Assembly (NCBI RefSeq): GCF_000016345.1
Contig: NC_009379.1
Span: 2,095,491 to 2,159,490 of the forward strand
Direction: 5' to 3'
From: Polynucleobacter asymbioticus QLW-P1DMWA-1
Lineage (GTDB): Bacteria; Pseudomonadota; Gammaproteobacteria; Burkholderiales; Burkholderiaceae
Length of the DNA: 64,000 nt
Below the pieces are notes generated by a model. The model was not told where the DNA came from. It did not search any database and worked only from the letters and a program-made list of their open reading frames with translations. This document shows positions 1 through 8,762 of the stretch, piece by piece (position 1 is the first letter of the stretch; each line of letters begins with the position of its first letter). Position numbers and translations under genes: made by a program.

Positions 1-1
1 G

Positions 2-1621
2 TTAATTAATGATCTTTCAGAAATCATTGATATCTCCCCTAGAGATCGCCGTAACTTCAAGCGCTCCTTAGAAGATTCTCGCAATATGGGCACCATCCCC
101 CTGCGATCGATGCTTAATGAGACTGAAACTGCCCGTTTTATGGCTAATCGCTACCGCTTTCCAGGGGTAGAAATACGTGCCAGGAGCTTTCGGGAGTATC
201 CCTATAACGAATTGGGGTCCCATTTAATTGGCTATATTGGTCGCGTTTCTCAGAAAGATAAGGAACGCATGCAGGCTGAAATTGAGAACTCCAAAGCAGA
301 TGATCCTGACGCACTGCAGACTTCATTTTTGCCAGGCATTCAGTATGTTGGAAAAATTGGTCTGGAACAAAGCTATGAAAGTGTTTTGCGTGGCATACCC
401 GGATACGATCAAGTTGAAATTACTGCAGGCGGAAAACCAGTTCGTACTCTTTCCAGCTCACCTTCAGTTCCCGGTAAAAACATTGTGCTGTCAGTCGACT
501 TTAAATTGCAATACTTAGTCGAGCAGTTGTATGGAAATTTCCGCGGAGCATTTGTTGCGATCGAACCAGAAACTGGTGACGTTTTGGCTTTTGTATCTAA
601 GCCAAACTTTAACCCTAATGACTTCGTTGAAGGTATTGATGCCGTTACCTGGAAAGAGCTTAATGACTCTCCGCAAAAACCGCTCTATAACCGCCCGCTC
701 AAAGGCATTTATCCGCCGGGCTCCACTTACAAACCTTTCATGGCGCTCGCCGCTTTAGAAAATAAAAAACGTACGCCGACACAAACTATTTTTGATCCAG
801 GTTATTTTGATTTTGGTAACCACACATTCCGAGATGATAAAAAAGGTGGTCACGGCACTGTAGATATGCAAAAGTCTATTGTGGAGTCTTGTGATACTTA
901 TTACTACATGCTTGCACGCGACATGGGTGTAAACATGATTGCGAACTTCATGAAGCCATTTGGCTTTGGCCAAATCACTGGAATTGATTTGCAAGGCGAG
1001 TCTAAGGGGGTTTTGCCTTCGACCGAATGGAAACAAAATACCTTTAAAAAACCAGAGCAGCAGAAATGGTATGAAGGAGAAACCATTTCATTAGGAATTG
1101 GACAGGGCTACAACTCCTTTACGATTTTGCAGCTAGCGCACGCAATGGCGAATCTCGCCAACAATGGCGTTGTGATGAAACCTCATTTAGTCAAAGCTAT
1201 TGAGGATCCATTTACCCGCAACAAGGCGCTTACTACCCCAAAAGAAAGCTATCGCATTGAACTCAATCCCGAAAATATTGAGGTTATTAAAAAAGCGATG
1301 GTAGAAGTAAATCGCTCCGGAACATCTGCGGCAGCATTTCAGGGGGCGGGGTATGTAGCTGGTGGCAAAACCGGTACCGCACAAGTATTTAGCTTGAACT
1401 CAAAAGATTACAAACATGGAGCGACTGCAGAGTTCTTGCGTGACCATGCTTTATATATTGCATTTGCTCCTGCAGACAAGCCAACAATCGTGATTGCAAT
1501 GGTTGTGGAGAATGCTGGATTTGGAGCGCAGTATGCAGCACCGATCGCACGTAAAGCATTGGACTATTACATAGAGGGCAAATGGCCTAAGGAGGTTCCC
1601 GAATGGAAAAGAGCCCCGTAA
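2..1621 (+). CDS. mrdA: Penicillin-binding protein 2 (peptidoglycan transpeptidase), 5' end outside window
   Basis: Class B PBP of the elongasome that cross-links lateral-wall peptidoglycan in the periplasm with RodA. The frame is open to the window edge, so the N-terminal membrane anchor is missing and 539 codons are visible. The first part is the PBP dimerisation domain. The transpeptidase domain has the SxxK nucleophile as STYK (about nt 722), an SxD-type second motif as SCD (about nt 888) and KTGTAQ (about nt 1366). It overlaps rodA by 19 bp, so the two are probably translationally coupled in the usual mre-mrd operon, whose upstream genes lie outside. The family assignment is firm; the only oddity is the cut by the window edge. 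Confidence 0.97.
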   Translation, partial: LINDLSEIIDISPRDRRNFKRSLEDSRNMGTIPLRSMLNETETARFMANRYRFPGVEIRARSFREYPYNELGSHLIGYIGRVSQKDKERMQAEIENSKADDPDALQTSFLPGIQYVGKIGLEQSYESVLRGIPGYDQVEITAGGKPVRTLSSSPSVPGKNIVLSVDFKLQYLVEQLYGNFRGAFVAIEPETGDVLAFVSKPNFNPNDFVEGIDAVTWKELNDSPQKPLYNRPLKGIYPPGSTYKPFMALAALENKKRTPTQTIFDPGYFDFGNHTFRDDKKGGHGTVDMQKSIVESCDTYYYMLARDMGVNMIANFMKPFGFGQITGIDLQGESKGVLPSTEWKQNTFKKPEQQKWYEGETISLGIGQGYNSFTILQLAHAMANLANNGVVMKPHLVKAIEDPFTRNKALTTPKESYRIELNPENIEVIKKAMVEVNRSGTSAAAFQGAGYVAGGKTGTAQVFSLNSKDYKHGATAEFLRDHALYIAFAPADKPTIVIAMVVENAGFGAQYAAPIARKALDYYIEGKWPKEVPEWKRAP

Positions 1622-2754
1622 AAAAAATTCAATCTATTTTCTTCAGCCTCTTCTCAGGACTTGATCGGCAGCTAGGCCTTATTCTTCTTGGCTTGGCGGC
1701 AGTTGGATTTTTTACATTCTTATCTGCAAGTCAAAATACTCCCGTTCAAATTACCGATGAACTTCGCAACCTTGCTTTGTCATTTGTAGTGATGTGGCTT
1801 GTTTCGCGGATTCCACCCAAGTGGTTGGAGATGGGTGCCGTTTGGATTTATAGTCTTGGTGTAGCCTTATTAGTGGCAGTGGCGGTGTTTGGCTTAATTA
1901 AAAAAGGCGCACGTCGCTGGCTCAATATTGGGGTTGTTATTCAGCCCTCTGAAATCATGAAGATCGCAATGCCACTGATGTTGGCGTGGTACTTTCAAAA
2001 GCGTGAGGGCTTAAAAAAATCTTGGGACTATGCAGTAGCCGTGATTATTTTGATAATTCCCGTTTTCTTAATTGCTAGACAGCCAGATCTTGGGACTGCG
2101 TTACTTGTATTTGCAGCCGGCCTATATGTCATCATCTTGGCAGGACTGCCTTGGAAGTGGATTTTGCCTTTTGTAGCTATCGGCGTAATTGGAATTCTTC
2201 TCATCATCATTTTTGGTGGAACCATTTGTGCACATGATGTAGTTTGGCCATTTGTACATGATTATCAAAAGCACCGCATCTGTACCTTGCTTGATCCAAG
2301 TAGTGATCCACTAGGAAAAGGATTTCATACAATTCAATCCATGATCGCAATTGGCTCGGGTGGATTTTTTGGAAAAGGCTGGTTCCAGGGAACGCAAGCG
2401 CACTTAGAATTTATTCCTGAGAAACACACTGACTTTGTGTTTGCCGTTTTCTCAGAAGAGTTTGGCCTTCTCGGAAATCTCATATTGCTTGCGCTGTTCT
2501 ATGCTCTTATCAAAAGAGGTTTAGCGATTTCAGCAAGCGCACCCAATTTATTTACACGCCTCTTAGGCGCTTCAGTGACATTAATTTTCTTTACTTATGC
2601 ATTTGTAAATATCGGCATGGTGAGTGGCCTACTACCGGTGGTAGGGGTCCCATTACCCTTCATTAGCTATGGAGGAACTGCTTTAGTGACATTAGGTTTT
2701 GGGGCTGGCATTCTGATGAGCATTCATCGCCATCGCCGTTTAGTGCAAAGCTAA
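1603..2754 (+). CDS. rodA: Rod-shape glycan polymerase RodA (SEDS family)
   Basis: Integral-membrane SEDS glycosyltransferase that polymerises lipid II glycan for cell elongation together with PBP2. The 383 residues are a string of about ten hydrophobic segments with the family pattern of a polar periplasmic loop rich in FIPEKHTDFVFAV and the C-terminal PLPFISYGGT block. The ATG sits inside the end of mrdA (19-bp overlap) with an AAGGAGG-like ribosome site just upstream (nt 1590-1595). A strong bidirectional hairpin follows 32 bp after the stop. Length and motifs are ordinary for RodA. Confidence 0.97.
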   Translation: MEKSPVKKIQSIFFSLFSGLDRQLGLILLGLAAVGFFTFLSASQNTPVQITDELRNLALSFVVMWLVSRIPPKWLEMGAVWIYSLGVALLVAVAVFGLIKKGARRWLNIGVVIQPSEIMKIAMPLMLAWYFQKREGLKKSWDYAVAVIILIIPVFLIARQPDLGTALLVFAAGLYVIILAGLPWKWILPFVAIGVIGILLIIIFGGTICAHDVVWPFVHDYQKHRICTLLDPSSDPLGKGFHTIQSMIAIGSGGFFGKGWFQGTQAHLEFIPEKHTDFVFAVFSEEFGLLGNLILLALFYALIKRGLAISASAPNLFTRLLGASVTLIFFTYAFVNIGMVSGLLPVVGVPLPFISYGGTALVTLGFGAGILMSIHRHRRLVQS

Positions 2755-2785
2755 TACAGGGGAATTATTTCAAATCCTAAGCAAT

Positions 2786-2813
2786 AAAAAAGCCCGGCAT
2801 GCCGGGCTTTTTT
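2786..2813. terminator. Bidirectional intrinsic terminator between rodA and HU gene
   Basis: GCCCGGC and GCCGGGC arms flanked by six A on the left and six T on the right form a GC-rich hairpin with a U-tract in either direction. It lies between two convergent genes and can end both transcripts. Confidence 0.92.
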
Positions 2814-2829
2814 ATCAACAAAGCAAGAA

Positions 2830-3114
2830 TTACTTCTTACGCTTGTTAACTGAATCTTTAAATGCTTTACCAGCAGAAAACTTAACAGTTTTTGCAGCAG
2901 CAATTTTGAGTGGCTCGCCAGTTTTTGGGTTACGACCCATACGTGCAGCACGCTTACCAGATGCAAAAGTACCAAAGCCGATCAGTTGTACTGAGTCACC
3001 CTTAGTAACAGCTTTGATGATTGTGTCGATAGCTGAATTCAATGCAAATTCTGCTTTGGCTTTTGAGATCTCCGCGTCGTCAGCAATCGCTGCGATTAGT
3101 TCGGCTTTGTTCAA
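2830..3114 (-). CDS. HU-type nucleoid DNA-binding protein, TTG start
   Basis: Small histone-like protein that bends DNA as a dimer. The 94 residues match HU throughout: [10 protein letters not shown] at the N-terminus, the GFGTF turn, the [13 protein letters not shown]-gripping arm and the C-terminal [10 protein letters not shown]. The frame stays open upstream, but the residues before NKAEL do not belong to the family. A TTG at 3114-3112 preceded by TAAGGAGC six bases earlier is the natural start, giving M-NKAEL. The HU call is firm; whether it is the alpha, beta or a specialised paralogue cannot be told. Confidence 0.93.
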   Translation of the reverse strand: MNKAELIAAIADDAEISKAKAEFALNSAIDTIIKAVTKGDSVQLIGFGTFASGKRAARMGRNPKTGEPLKIAAAKTVKFSAGKAFKDSVNKRKK

Positions 3115-3227
3115 GTGAAGCTCCTTATAAATATTGATGTCGGCGCACATTGCGCTTACATGATTTTAACCACAAAAAATTACAAAAATAAAGCTAAGAC
3201 AAAGTAATTTTGTACTGCTCCTACCGA

Positions 3228-3593
3228 TTATTCATCCAAAACGGTAATATCGTAAACAAAATATTCGGTATCTCCCAAACAGCTAGTTGGAAGACCAATA
3301 TGCTGTTGGTATTTAAGAGCCACTTTTTTTCCTAAATTTGCATTTATTTTTTGCGCCACAGCATCTTCGCGCACCGTAAAGAAGAATTTTTCAGACATGG
3401 TCCCGGGCATCGATACCATCGCCAACTCACCTTCCCAAGTTTTGCAGATATAACCGCGATTGGAGAATTTCTGCACATAACCAGCACGCTCTCCGCTGCC
3501 GTAACTCCAAGTAAACATTACCCAGGTATAAGCTGCAAGACCCACTAAGCCAATTAAAACAAGGCTTAAGAGCCACTTTATAAAGCTATTCAT
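3228..3593 (-). CDS. Conserved membrane-anchored protein of unknown function
   Basis: A 121-residue protein with one N-terminal hydrophobic helix (about residues 5-27) and a soluble remainder predicted to face the periplasm. It contains a single pair of cysteines (ICKTW, TSCLG) that could form a disulphide. It is monocistronic between the HU gene and lpxO, which is divergent to it. I do not recognise a domain; similar short proteins occur in Burkholderiales, but that is recollection rather than something visible here. Function is not assigned. Confidence 0.75.
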   Translation of the reverse strand: MNSFIKWLLSLVLIGLVGLAAYTWVMFTWSYGSGERAGYVQKFSNRGYICKTWEGELAMVSMPGTMSEKFFFTVREDAVAQKINANLGKKVALKYQQHIGLPTSCLGDTEYFVYDITVLDE

Positions 3594-3731
3594 ACGATCT
3601 TCCTCGTCTCATATCCAAAGAAACCCTTAGTGGGTGCCTATATTCGCTCACTCAAGTATATGAGGAACCATCCTACAGAAATAGTCTATTCGCAACTTCC
3701 TTACAAATTAAAATATAAGCATTACTTTTGA

Positions 3732-4646
3732 ATGGCAAATTCCATGCAAGCTCGTCACATCATCTTTTTTATCTTTATTGCCTCAGCAATTTATGTGTAT
3801 TTCAGGGGTAAGGTACGTTTTGGGGTAGTTAGATCTCTTACTGACTATCAGGTACTTTTAGCTCCCATTAATACATTGCTCTATTTATTTTCAAAAGTAA
3901 AAGCTGGCGCTTTTATCCCTGTAAGTGAATTTCCTCAAATGCAGCCGATACAAGACAACTGGGAAATTATTCGCCAAGAAGCGCTTGCATTAAATGCTGA
4001 TGGCGGAATTACTGTAGCAACAGGCTATAACGATATTGGCTTTAATTCATTCTTTCGAACAGGTTGGAAGCGTTTTTATCTCTATTGGTACGGAAAGGAC
4101 ATTCCGTCAGCTCAAAATAGCTGCCCAAAGACGGTCGCTTTACTCAAATCGATTCCCTCGATTAAGGCAGCGATGTTCGCCTCCCTGCCCCCAGGAGCAA
4201 CGCTGGTAAGGCATCGCGACCCCTACGCCGGATCCCTACGCTATCACATTGGCCTAGTGACCCCAAATGACCCCAAATGCTTTATTGAGGTTGATGGTGA
4301 GCGCTATTTTTGGAAAGATGGAGAACCAGTGATGTTTGATGAGACTTATATCCACTTTGCAGCCAACGAAACAGACCAGCAGCGCATTGTTTTATTTTGC
4401 GATGTGGAGCGTCCCGTAAATACAAAAGTGGTGCAATGCATTAACCGTTGGTTTGGTCGTTATGTGATGAGTGCGGCAGCTTCACAAAATGTAGCTGGTG
4501 AAAAAGTAGGTTTTGTAAATATCTTATTTACCTACTTCTATCATCTGCGAGCTCAGGCAAAAAAGCTGAAAGCAAAACATCGCCGCGTTTACTACATCGG
4601 AAAATGGGTCCTAATTTTAGGTATTTTGTGGGCTATTTTTTGGTAA
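3732..4646 (+). CDS. lpxO: LpxO-like Fe(II)/2-oxoglutarate lipid A hydroxylase
   Basis: Aspartyl/asparaginyl beta-hydroxylase family enzyme; LpxO members 2-hydroxylate a secondary acyl chain of lipid A at the inner membrane. The 304-residue protein has an N-terminal helix (about residues 8-25) and a C-terminal helix (about 288-304) framing a cupin-like core. Visible core motifs are HRDPYAGSLRYHIGL and DETYIHFAANE with a following RIVLF, which supply the iron-binding HxD...H and the 2-oxoglutarate arginine. No clear ribosome site precedes the ATG; an ATG four codons later is possible. A related acyltransferase gene lies at 5653, which fits an envelope role. Confidence 0.88.
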   Translation: MANSMQARHIIFFIFIASAIYVYFRGKVRFGVVRSLTDYQVLLAPINTLLYLFSKVKAGAFIPVSEFPQMQPIQDNWEIIRQEALALNADGGITVATGYNDIGFNSFFRTGWKRFYLYWYGKDIPSAQNSCPKTVALLKSIPSIKAAMFASLPPGATLVRHRDPYAGSLRYHIGLVTPNDPKCFIEVDGERYFWKDGEPVMFDETYIHFAANETDQQRIVLFCDVERPVNTKVVQCINRWFGRYVMSAAASQNVAGEKVGFVNILFTYFYHLRAQAKKLKAKHRRVYYIGKWVLILGILWAIFW

Positions 4647-4661
4647 CTCAAAATCATGTAA

Positions 4662-4958
4662 TTAAGGTTGAAGTATTTGGGTAATTTGTTCAGGGGTAAT
4701 TGAGCCCCAGATTTCAACCCGTTTTATGCGGCTGTTTTGTCCTGATATGAACTGAATTTGTTTTTGCGGTATTTTTAACTGCTTTGAAAGCCACCCCAAT
4801 AAAAGCTCATTGGCCTTATTTTCTATAGCTGGCGCCTGAAGAGAGATTTTTAGGCAGCCGTCATGCAAGCCTACGACTTTCGTCACCTTAGCGCCTGGCT
4901 GGCAGTGCAGATTTAACGTAATTCCGGTGGGGGTTTGTTTTAACCAAATGGGCATCAT
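4662..4958 (-). CDS. yggU: YggU/DUF167 family protein
   Basis: A 98-residue protein of the DUF167 (YggU) family, small alpha/beta proteins with no established biochemical role. It shows the family signature run GCLKISLQAPAIENKANE followed by L..WLSKQLKIP and SGQNSRIKRV. It is divergent from the carbonic anhydrase gene with only 22 bp between them and convergent with lpxO. The start could be either of the two adjacent methionines. Confidence 0.9.
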   Translation of the reverse strand: MMPIWLKQTPTGITLNLHCQPGAKVTKVVGLHDGCLKISLQAPAIENKANELLLGWLSKQLKIPQKQIQFISGQNSRIKRVEIWGSITPEQITQILQP

Positions 4959-4980
4959 TAAAGTACTTTAAACTTAAACT

Positions 4981-5646
4981 ATGCCCTACAAAAATTCTCA
5001 AGCCCTAGAACACCTTTTCGCAAACAATCGCGAATGGGCCGAAGGCATGATTGCTAAAGACCCTGATTTCTTCAAACGGCTTGTTAACCAACAGGCGCCA
5101 GAATATCTTTGGATTGGTTGTGCAGATAGTCGCGTTCCAGCAAATGAGATCGTTGATCTATTGCCTGGTGAGCTCTTTGTTCACCGCAATGTAGCAAACG
5201 TTGTTGTTCACACCGACCTCAACTGTTTATCGGTTATTCAGTTTGCGATCGATCTTCTTAAGGTAAAACATATTTTAGTGGTTGGTCACTATGGATGTGC
5301 GGGTGTTCATGCTGCGCTGAGCGACCGAAGAGTAGGGCTTGCTGATAACTGGTTACGTCATGTAAAAGATGTACACCAAAAACATGAGCGCTATTTGGGT
5401 GACGTGTTGCCAACTGCCAAACGCCAAGATCGCTTATGTGAACTCAATGTAATCGAACAAGTGGTAAACGTTTGCGAAACTACCATTGTTCAAGACGCGT
5501 GGGCGCGCGACCAAGATTTAACAGTTCATGGATGGACATATCGCCTGGACACTGGACTCGTAAATGATTTGGGTATGTCTAGCAGCTCCTCTGAAGAAAT
5601 GAAGGAGCGTTACGCTAAATCAATTAAGCGTTACGATTCAGAGTAG
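4981..5646 (+). CDS. can: Beta-class carbonic anhydrase
   Basis: Cytoplasmic zinc enzyme interconverting CO2 and bicarbonate. Zinc ligands are visible at Cys47, Asp49-Arg51 (CADSR), His103 and Cys106 (HYGCAG). Length 221 residues is normal for the bacterial Can/CynT type. The end at 5646 is followed seven bases later by an acyltransferase, suggesting co-transcription. A bicarbonate transporter (sbtA) is present 23 kb away, so the cell has both uptake and interconversion of inorganic carbon. Confidence 0.96.
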   Translation: MPYKNSQALEHLFANNREWAEGMIAKDPDFFKRLVNQQAPEYLWIGCADSRVPANEIVDLLPGELFVHRNVANVVVHTDLNCLSVIQFAIDLLKVKHILVVGHYGCAGVHAALSDRRVGLADNWLRHVKDVHQKHERYLGDVLPTAKRQDRLCELNVIEQVVNVCETTIVQDAWARDQDLTVHGWTYRLDTGLVNDLGMSSSSSEEMKERYAKSIKRYDSE

Positions 5647-5652
5647 AGCTAA

Positions 5653-6552
5653 TTGTTCAAATCGATTGCGAATTTCGGAGGAGTAGCCCTTCTAAAGCTA
5701 CTCTCAATACTTCCATATAAGCTTCTCGTCGCCATCGGCTATGGCTTAGGCTTTATTGCGGCAAGAATACCTGGTGATAGAAATCGAGTCGTCAAAAAAA
5801 ATCTAGAGCTCTGCTTTCCGAATTTAAGTCATGAAGAGGTTGAGCGTCTTAGCAAACAACACTGGCGTTTATTAGGGCGTAGTCTTGTTGAAAAAAGTGT
5901 CATTTGGTTTGGGAGTGAAAAACAATTGAATGACATGATAGAAGTTAAATCTGCCGTAGATCTTTCTAGTCAAAAACCGCGCATTCTGGTCAATATGCAC
6001 TTCACAGGAATAGAGGGCAGCATTATTTTGAGCGCCCTTGCAAAGCGCATGGACTGGCCTCGCACCTCAGGATTTTTTCAAAGAATGAAAAATCCTTTCT
6101 TCAATAAACGCATTGTTGAATGGCGCAATCGGTTTGGGGGTAACTCTATTGATCGACAAGGAAATGCCAAGGCGATCATTCGTGAAATTCGTAATGGCGA
6201 CTTCATCATCATTGCACCTGATATTGACTTGGGTCTAAAAGATTCAGAATTTGTTCCTTTTTTTAATATCGAAACAAATACGATCACCACAATTTCGCGC
6301 TTAGCAAAAATCACTGGCGCGGATGTATGCATGATGACAACCACCCTAAAGGCAGATGAGTCTAGTTATCTGTGTGAAATTAGTGCGCCTTTAGAAAACT
6401 TTCCAAGTGGCGACCCTAAGGCGGATACCGCCCGCCTAAATCAATGCTTTGAAAAAGAAATTCGCTTGCGTCCTGCTGAATATTATTGGGTTCATAAACG
6501 CTTCAAAAATCGTCCAGATAACGAGCCTAATCCCTATAACCCTTCTATCTAA
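5653..6552 (+). CDS. Lysophospholipid/lipid A acyltransferase (LpxL/HtrB family), TTG start
   Basis: Inner-membrane acyltransferase of the LpxL-LpxM type, which adds secondary acyl chains to the lipid A precursor. The 299 residues carry an N-terminal hydrophobic segment (about 10-37) and the catalytic HX4E as His116...Glu121 in NMHFTGIEG. The YYWVHKRFKNRP ending is typical of this family. The start is a TTG six bases after the carbonic anhydrase stop with only a weak GAG ribosome site, so coupling with the upstream gene is likely. Which acylation step it performs cannot be told. Confidence 0.9.
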   Translation: MFKSIANFGGVALLKLLSILPYKLLVAIGYGLGFIAARIPGDRNRVVKKNLELCFPNLSHEEVERLSKQHWRLLGRSLVEKSVIWFGSEKQLNDMIEVKSAVDLSSQKPRILVNMHFTGIEGSIILSALAKRMDWPRTSGFFQRMKNPFFNKRIVEWRNRFGGNSIDRQGNAKAIIREIRNGDFIIIAPDIDLGLKDSEFVPFFNIETNTITTISRLAKITGADVCMMTTTLKADESSYLCEISAPLENFPSGDPKADTARLNQCFEKEIRLRPAEYYWVHKRFKNRPDNEPNPYNPSI

Positions 6553-6577
6553 AAGACTTTTGTCCTATCATTAGAGG

Positions 6578-7330
6578 ATGACTGAGCGTATTGGGCTATT
6601 TGCCGATCTTCATAGTAATTTAGAAGCTTTTGATGCCTGCATGGATAAGGCTGAAGAGCTTGGCGTTACCCGTATGGTCTTTTTAGGGGACCTAGTGGGA
6701 TACAACGCGGACCCAGTAGCACTGATAGATCGAATAGCAGCTTTAGTAGAGAATAAAAAGGCCATCGCAATTCTTGGTAATCATGATGAGGCTGTTTTTA
6801 AAGATAGCCGCAATAAGATGAATGCCAGTGCGAATGCAGCAATCGAGTGGACCAAGACACAACTCAACAATAGTCATGTTGAATTTTTAAAGAATTTACC
6901 TCTGATGGTGAATGAAGAAAAAATTTGTTACGTACATGCCTCTGCATATAACCCACCTGACTGGAATTATGTAACCGAAAGTATGAGTGCCTGGCGTTGT
7001 GCGCAAAGCTCTGGAAAAAACTATACCTTTGTAGGGCACGCACATGAGCAAGCATTGTTTTATCAAAGTGTGGTTGGAAAGCTCATTCGCTTTGCACCTC
7101 ACCCTGGTGATGAAATTCCGGTATTACCCCATCGCCAATGGGTAGGCGTAGTTGGCTCATTGGGTCAACCTCGCGATGGAAATCCCGAAGCATGCTTTGC
7201 TGTGTTTGAACCAGAGTCTGAAGTGCTAACGTTTCATCGCACACCATATGATCACTATACCGCGGCCGAAAAAGTGCGGCGCGCTGGGTTGCCAGAAGAT
7301 CTAGCCACTCGTTTAATTACTGGCAAGTAA
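6578..7330 (+). CDS. Calcineurin-like metallophosphoesterase (YfcE/MJ0936 type)
   Basis: Binuclear-metal phosphoesterase of 250 residues. Metal-site motifs are complete: DLH (Asp10, His12), GDLVGYN (Asp38), GNHD (Asn68-His69-Asp70) and a C-terminal GHAHEQ. The VGYNADP stretch is typical of the family related to Ap4A hydrolases and phosphodiesterases; the substrate is unknown. It ends eight bases before the start of a Ser/Thr kinase, so kinase and phosphatase-fold enzyme are probably co-expressed. Confidence 0.9.
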   Translation: MTERIGLFADLHSNLEAFDACMDKAEELGVTRMVFLGDLVGYNADPVALIDRIAALVENKKAIAILGNHDEAVFKDSRNKMNASANAAIEWTKTQLNNSHVEFLKNLPLMVNEEKICYVHASAYNPPDWNYVTESMSAWRCAQSSGKNYTFVGHAHEQALFYQSVVGKLIRFAPHPGDEIPVLPHRQWVGVVGSLGQPRDGNPEACFAVFEPESEVLTFHRTPYDHYTAAEKVRRAGLPEDLATRLITGK

Positions 7331-7337
7331 TTAAACC

Positions 7338-8756
7338 ATGGTGCTTAAAACCGATATAGAAGCTGTTGACGACATCTTCCAAGAAGGCAAGGTAGTTGAT
7401 GGTTTTGTCCTTGGAAAAGAAGTGCACCGAGGCGGTATGGCTAGCTTATTCTCTGCAACCAAAGATGGCATCGACATTCCGATTTTGCTCAAGATCCCAC
7501 GCGTTGGACGAGACCAACCCGTTGAAAGTTTGATTGGGTTTGAAACCGAGCTCACGATCTTACGTTCACTTAAAAGTCCATATGTTCCTAAGTATTTGGG
7601 TTCTGGCAATATGGCTACCCGCCCCTATATTGCAATGGAAAGGGTTGAAGGTAGACCTTTAGAAGACCTTATTAGAGAAGGCAAGCAATTTACTATTGAT
7701 GAGGTGGTGCGCATTGGTGCCGATCTTGCGCAAGCAGTTCAATCTCTTCATGCACAAGATGCCATTCACTTAGATATCAAACCCGAGAATATTTTGATTG
7801 ATGACAAGGGTAAGTTGACCTTGATTGATTTTGGCTTATCTCATCATGCACGGTATCCAGATTTGTTAGCAGAAGAAATGCGCAAGGGAATTGGCTCTGC
7901 ACCCTACATTTCTCCAGAACAAGTGGCTGGTGTTCGCTCTGATTCACGTAGTGATATTTTTTCCATTGGCGTCATCATGTATGAGTTGCTGACTGGGGAG
8001 CTTCCCTTTGGCAACCCCCAGTCAATGAGCGGGCTGCGCAAACGGATGTGGGCAGACCCCTTTCCGCCCCGGGCGATTCGTAAAGAAATTCCTCGCTGGC
8101 TGCAAGAGGCTGTGTTGCGTTGCCTAGAGTCTAGAGCTGCTGATCGCTACCAAAGCGCCACTCAACTTCGGCAGGTATTACGTGACCCCGAAGGAGTCAG
8201 AATTACTGAGCGCGGTGAGCGAGTTGAGCCCCCCAGCTTTTGGGAGAGTTTTAAAAAATGGCTTAAGGCTGCCGGCTATGAGCCTTCTCCAAGCCCGCGC
8301 CCTAGTATGGGCAATCAAGATGCCCCATTGATGATTGCGGCAATAGATACACGTCAATCCGACGAAGATTTACGCGAACGGATGCAGCAAACTGCTAAAA
8401 AATTATTGCAAGCTTATCCAGAAAGTCGCTTGGTATGCATTAGCACCATAGCCAGCACACCAACCTATGAAGGCAATCACGAAAGTGAAACAGCCAGCGG
8501 AATTGTGCGTGGACATTTAGTTCAGCTCATGGAGTGGGCAAAACCCCTCAAGCTACCACCAGAAAGTATTTCGTATCACGTGCTAGAGGCGCTTGATCCT
8601 GCCTCACGCATCGTCGAATTTGCCAAGGATAACGATGCTTCGCTCATTTTGATTGGCGCATCACATAAGCTGCCGAACAAAGTAACGCCCTGGAGAACTT
8701 CTATGACAAAGATCGTCGAAGAAGCCCCCTGTAGCGTTCACATTGTCAGAACTTAA
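7338..8756 (+). CDS. Hanks-type Ser/Thr protein kinase fused to a UspA-like domain
   Basis: The 472-residue protein has an N-terminal eukaryotic-like kinase domain (about residues 22-285) with the ATP lysine in ILLKIPR (Lys52), catalytic loop HLDIKPEN (Asp146, Asn151; HLD replaces HRD), DFG (Asp164) and an APYISPEQ activation segment. A linker leads to a C-terminal universal-stress-protein fold (about 328-472). Its usual glycine-rich ATP site is replaced by GASHKLPNK, so nucleotide binding there is doubtful. There is no transmembrane helix or sensor repeat, so this is a cytoplasmic kinase. It follows a metallophosphoesterase by seven bases. Targets are unknown. Confidence 0.92.
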   Translation: MVLKTDIEAVDDIFQEGKVVDGFVLGKEVHRGGMASLFSATKDGIDIPILLKIPRVGRDQPVESLIGFETELTILRSLKSPYVPKYLGSGNMATRPYIAMERVEGRPLEDLIREGKQFTIDEVVRIGADLAQAVQSLHAQDAIHLDIKPENILIDDKGKLTLIDFGLSHHARYPDLLAEEMRKGIGSAPYISPEQVAGVRSDSRSDIFSIGVIMYELLTGELPFGNPQSMSGLRKRMWADPFPPRAIRKEIPRWLQEAVLRCLESRAADRYQSATQLRQVLRDPEGVRITERGERVEPPSFWESFKKWLKAAGYEPSPSPRPSMGNQDAPLMIAAIDTRQSDEDLRERMQQTAKKLLQAYPESRLVCISTIASTPTYEGNHESETASGIVRGHLVQLMEWAKPLKLPPESISYHVLEALDPASRIVEFAKDNDASLILIGASHKLPNKVTPWRTSMTKIVEEAPCSVHIVRT

Positions 8757-8762
8757 TACGTC

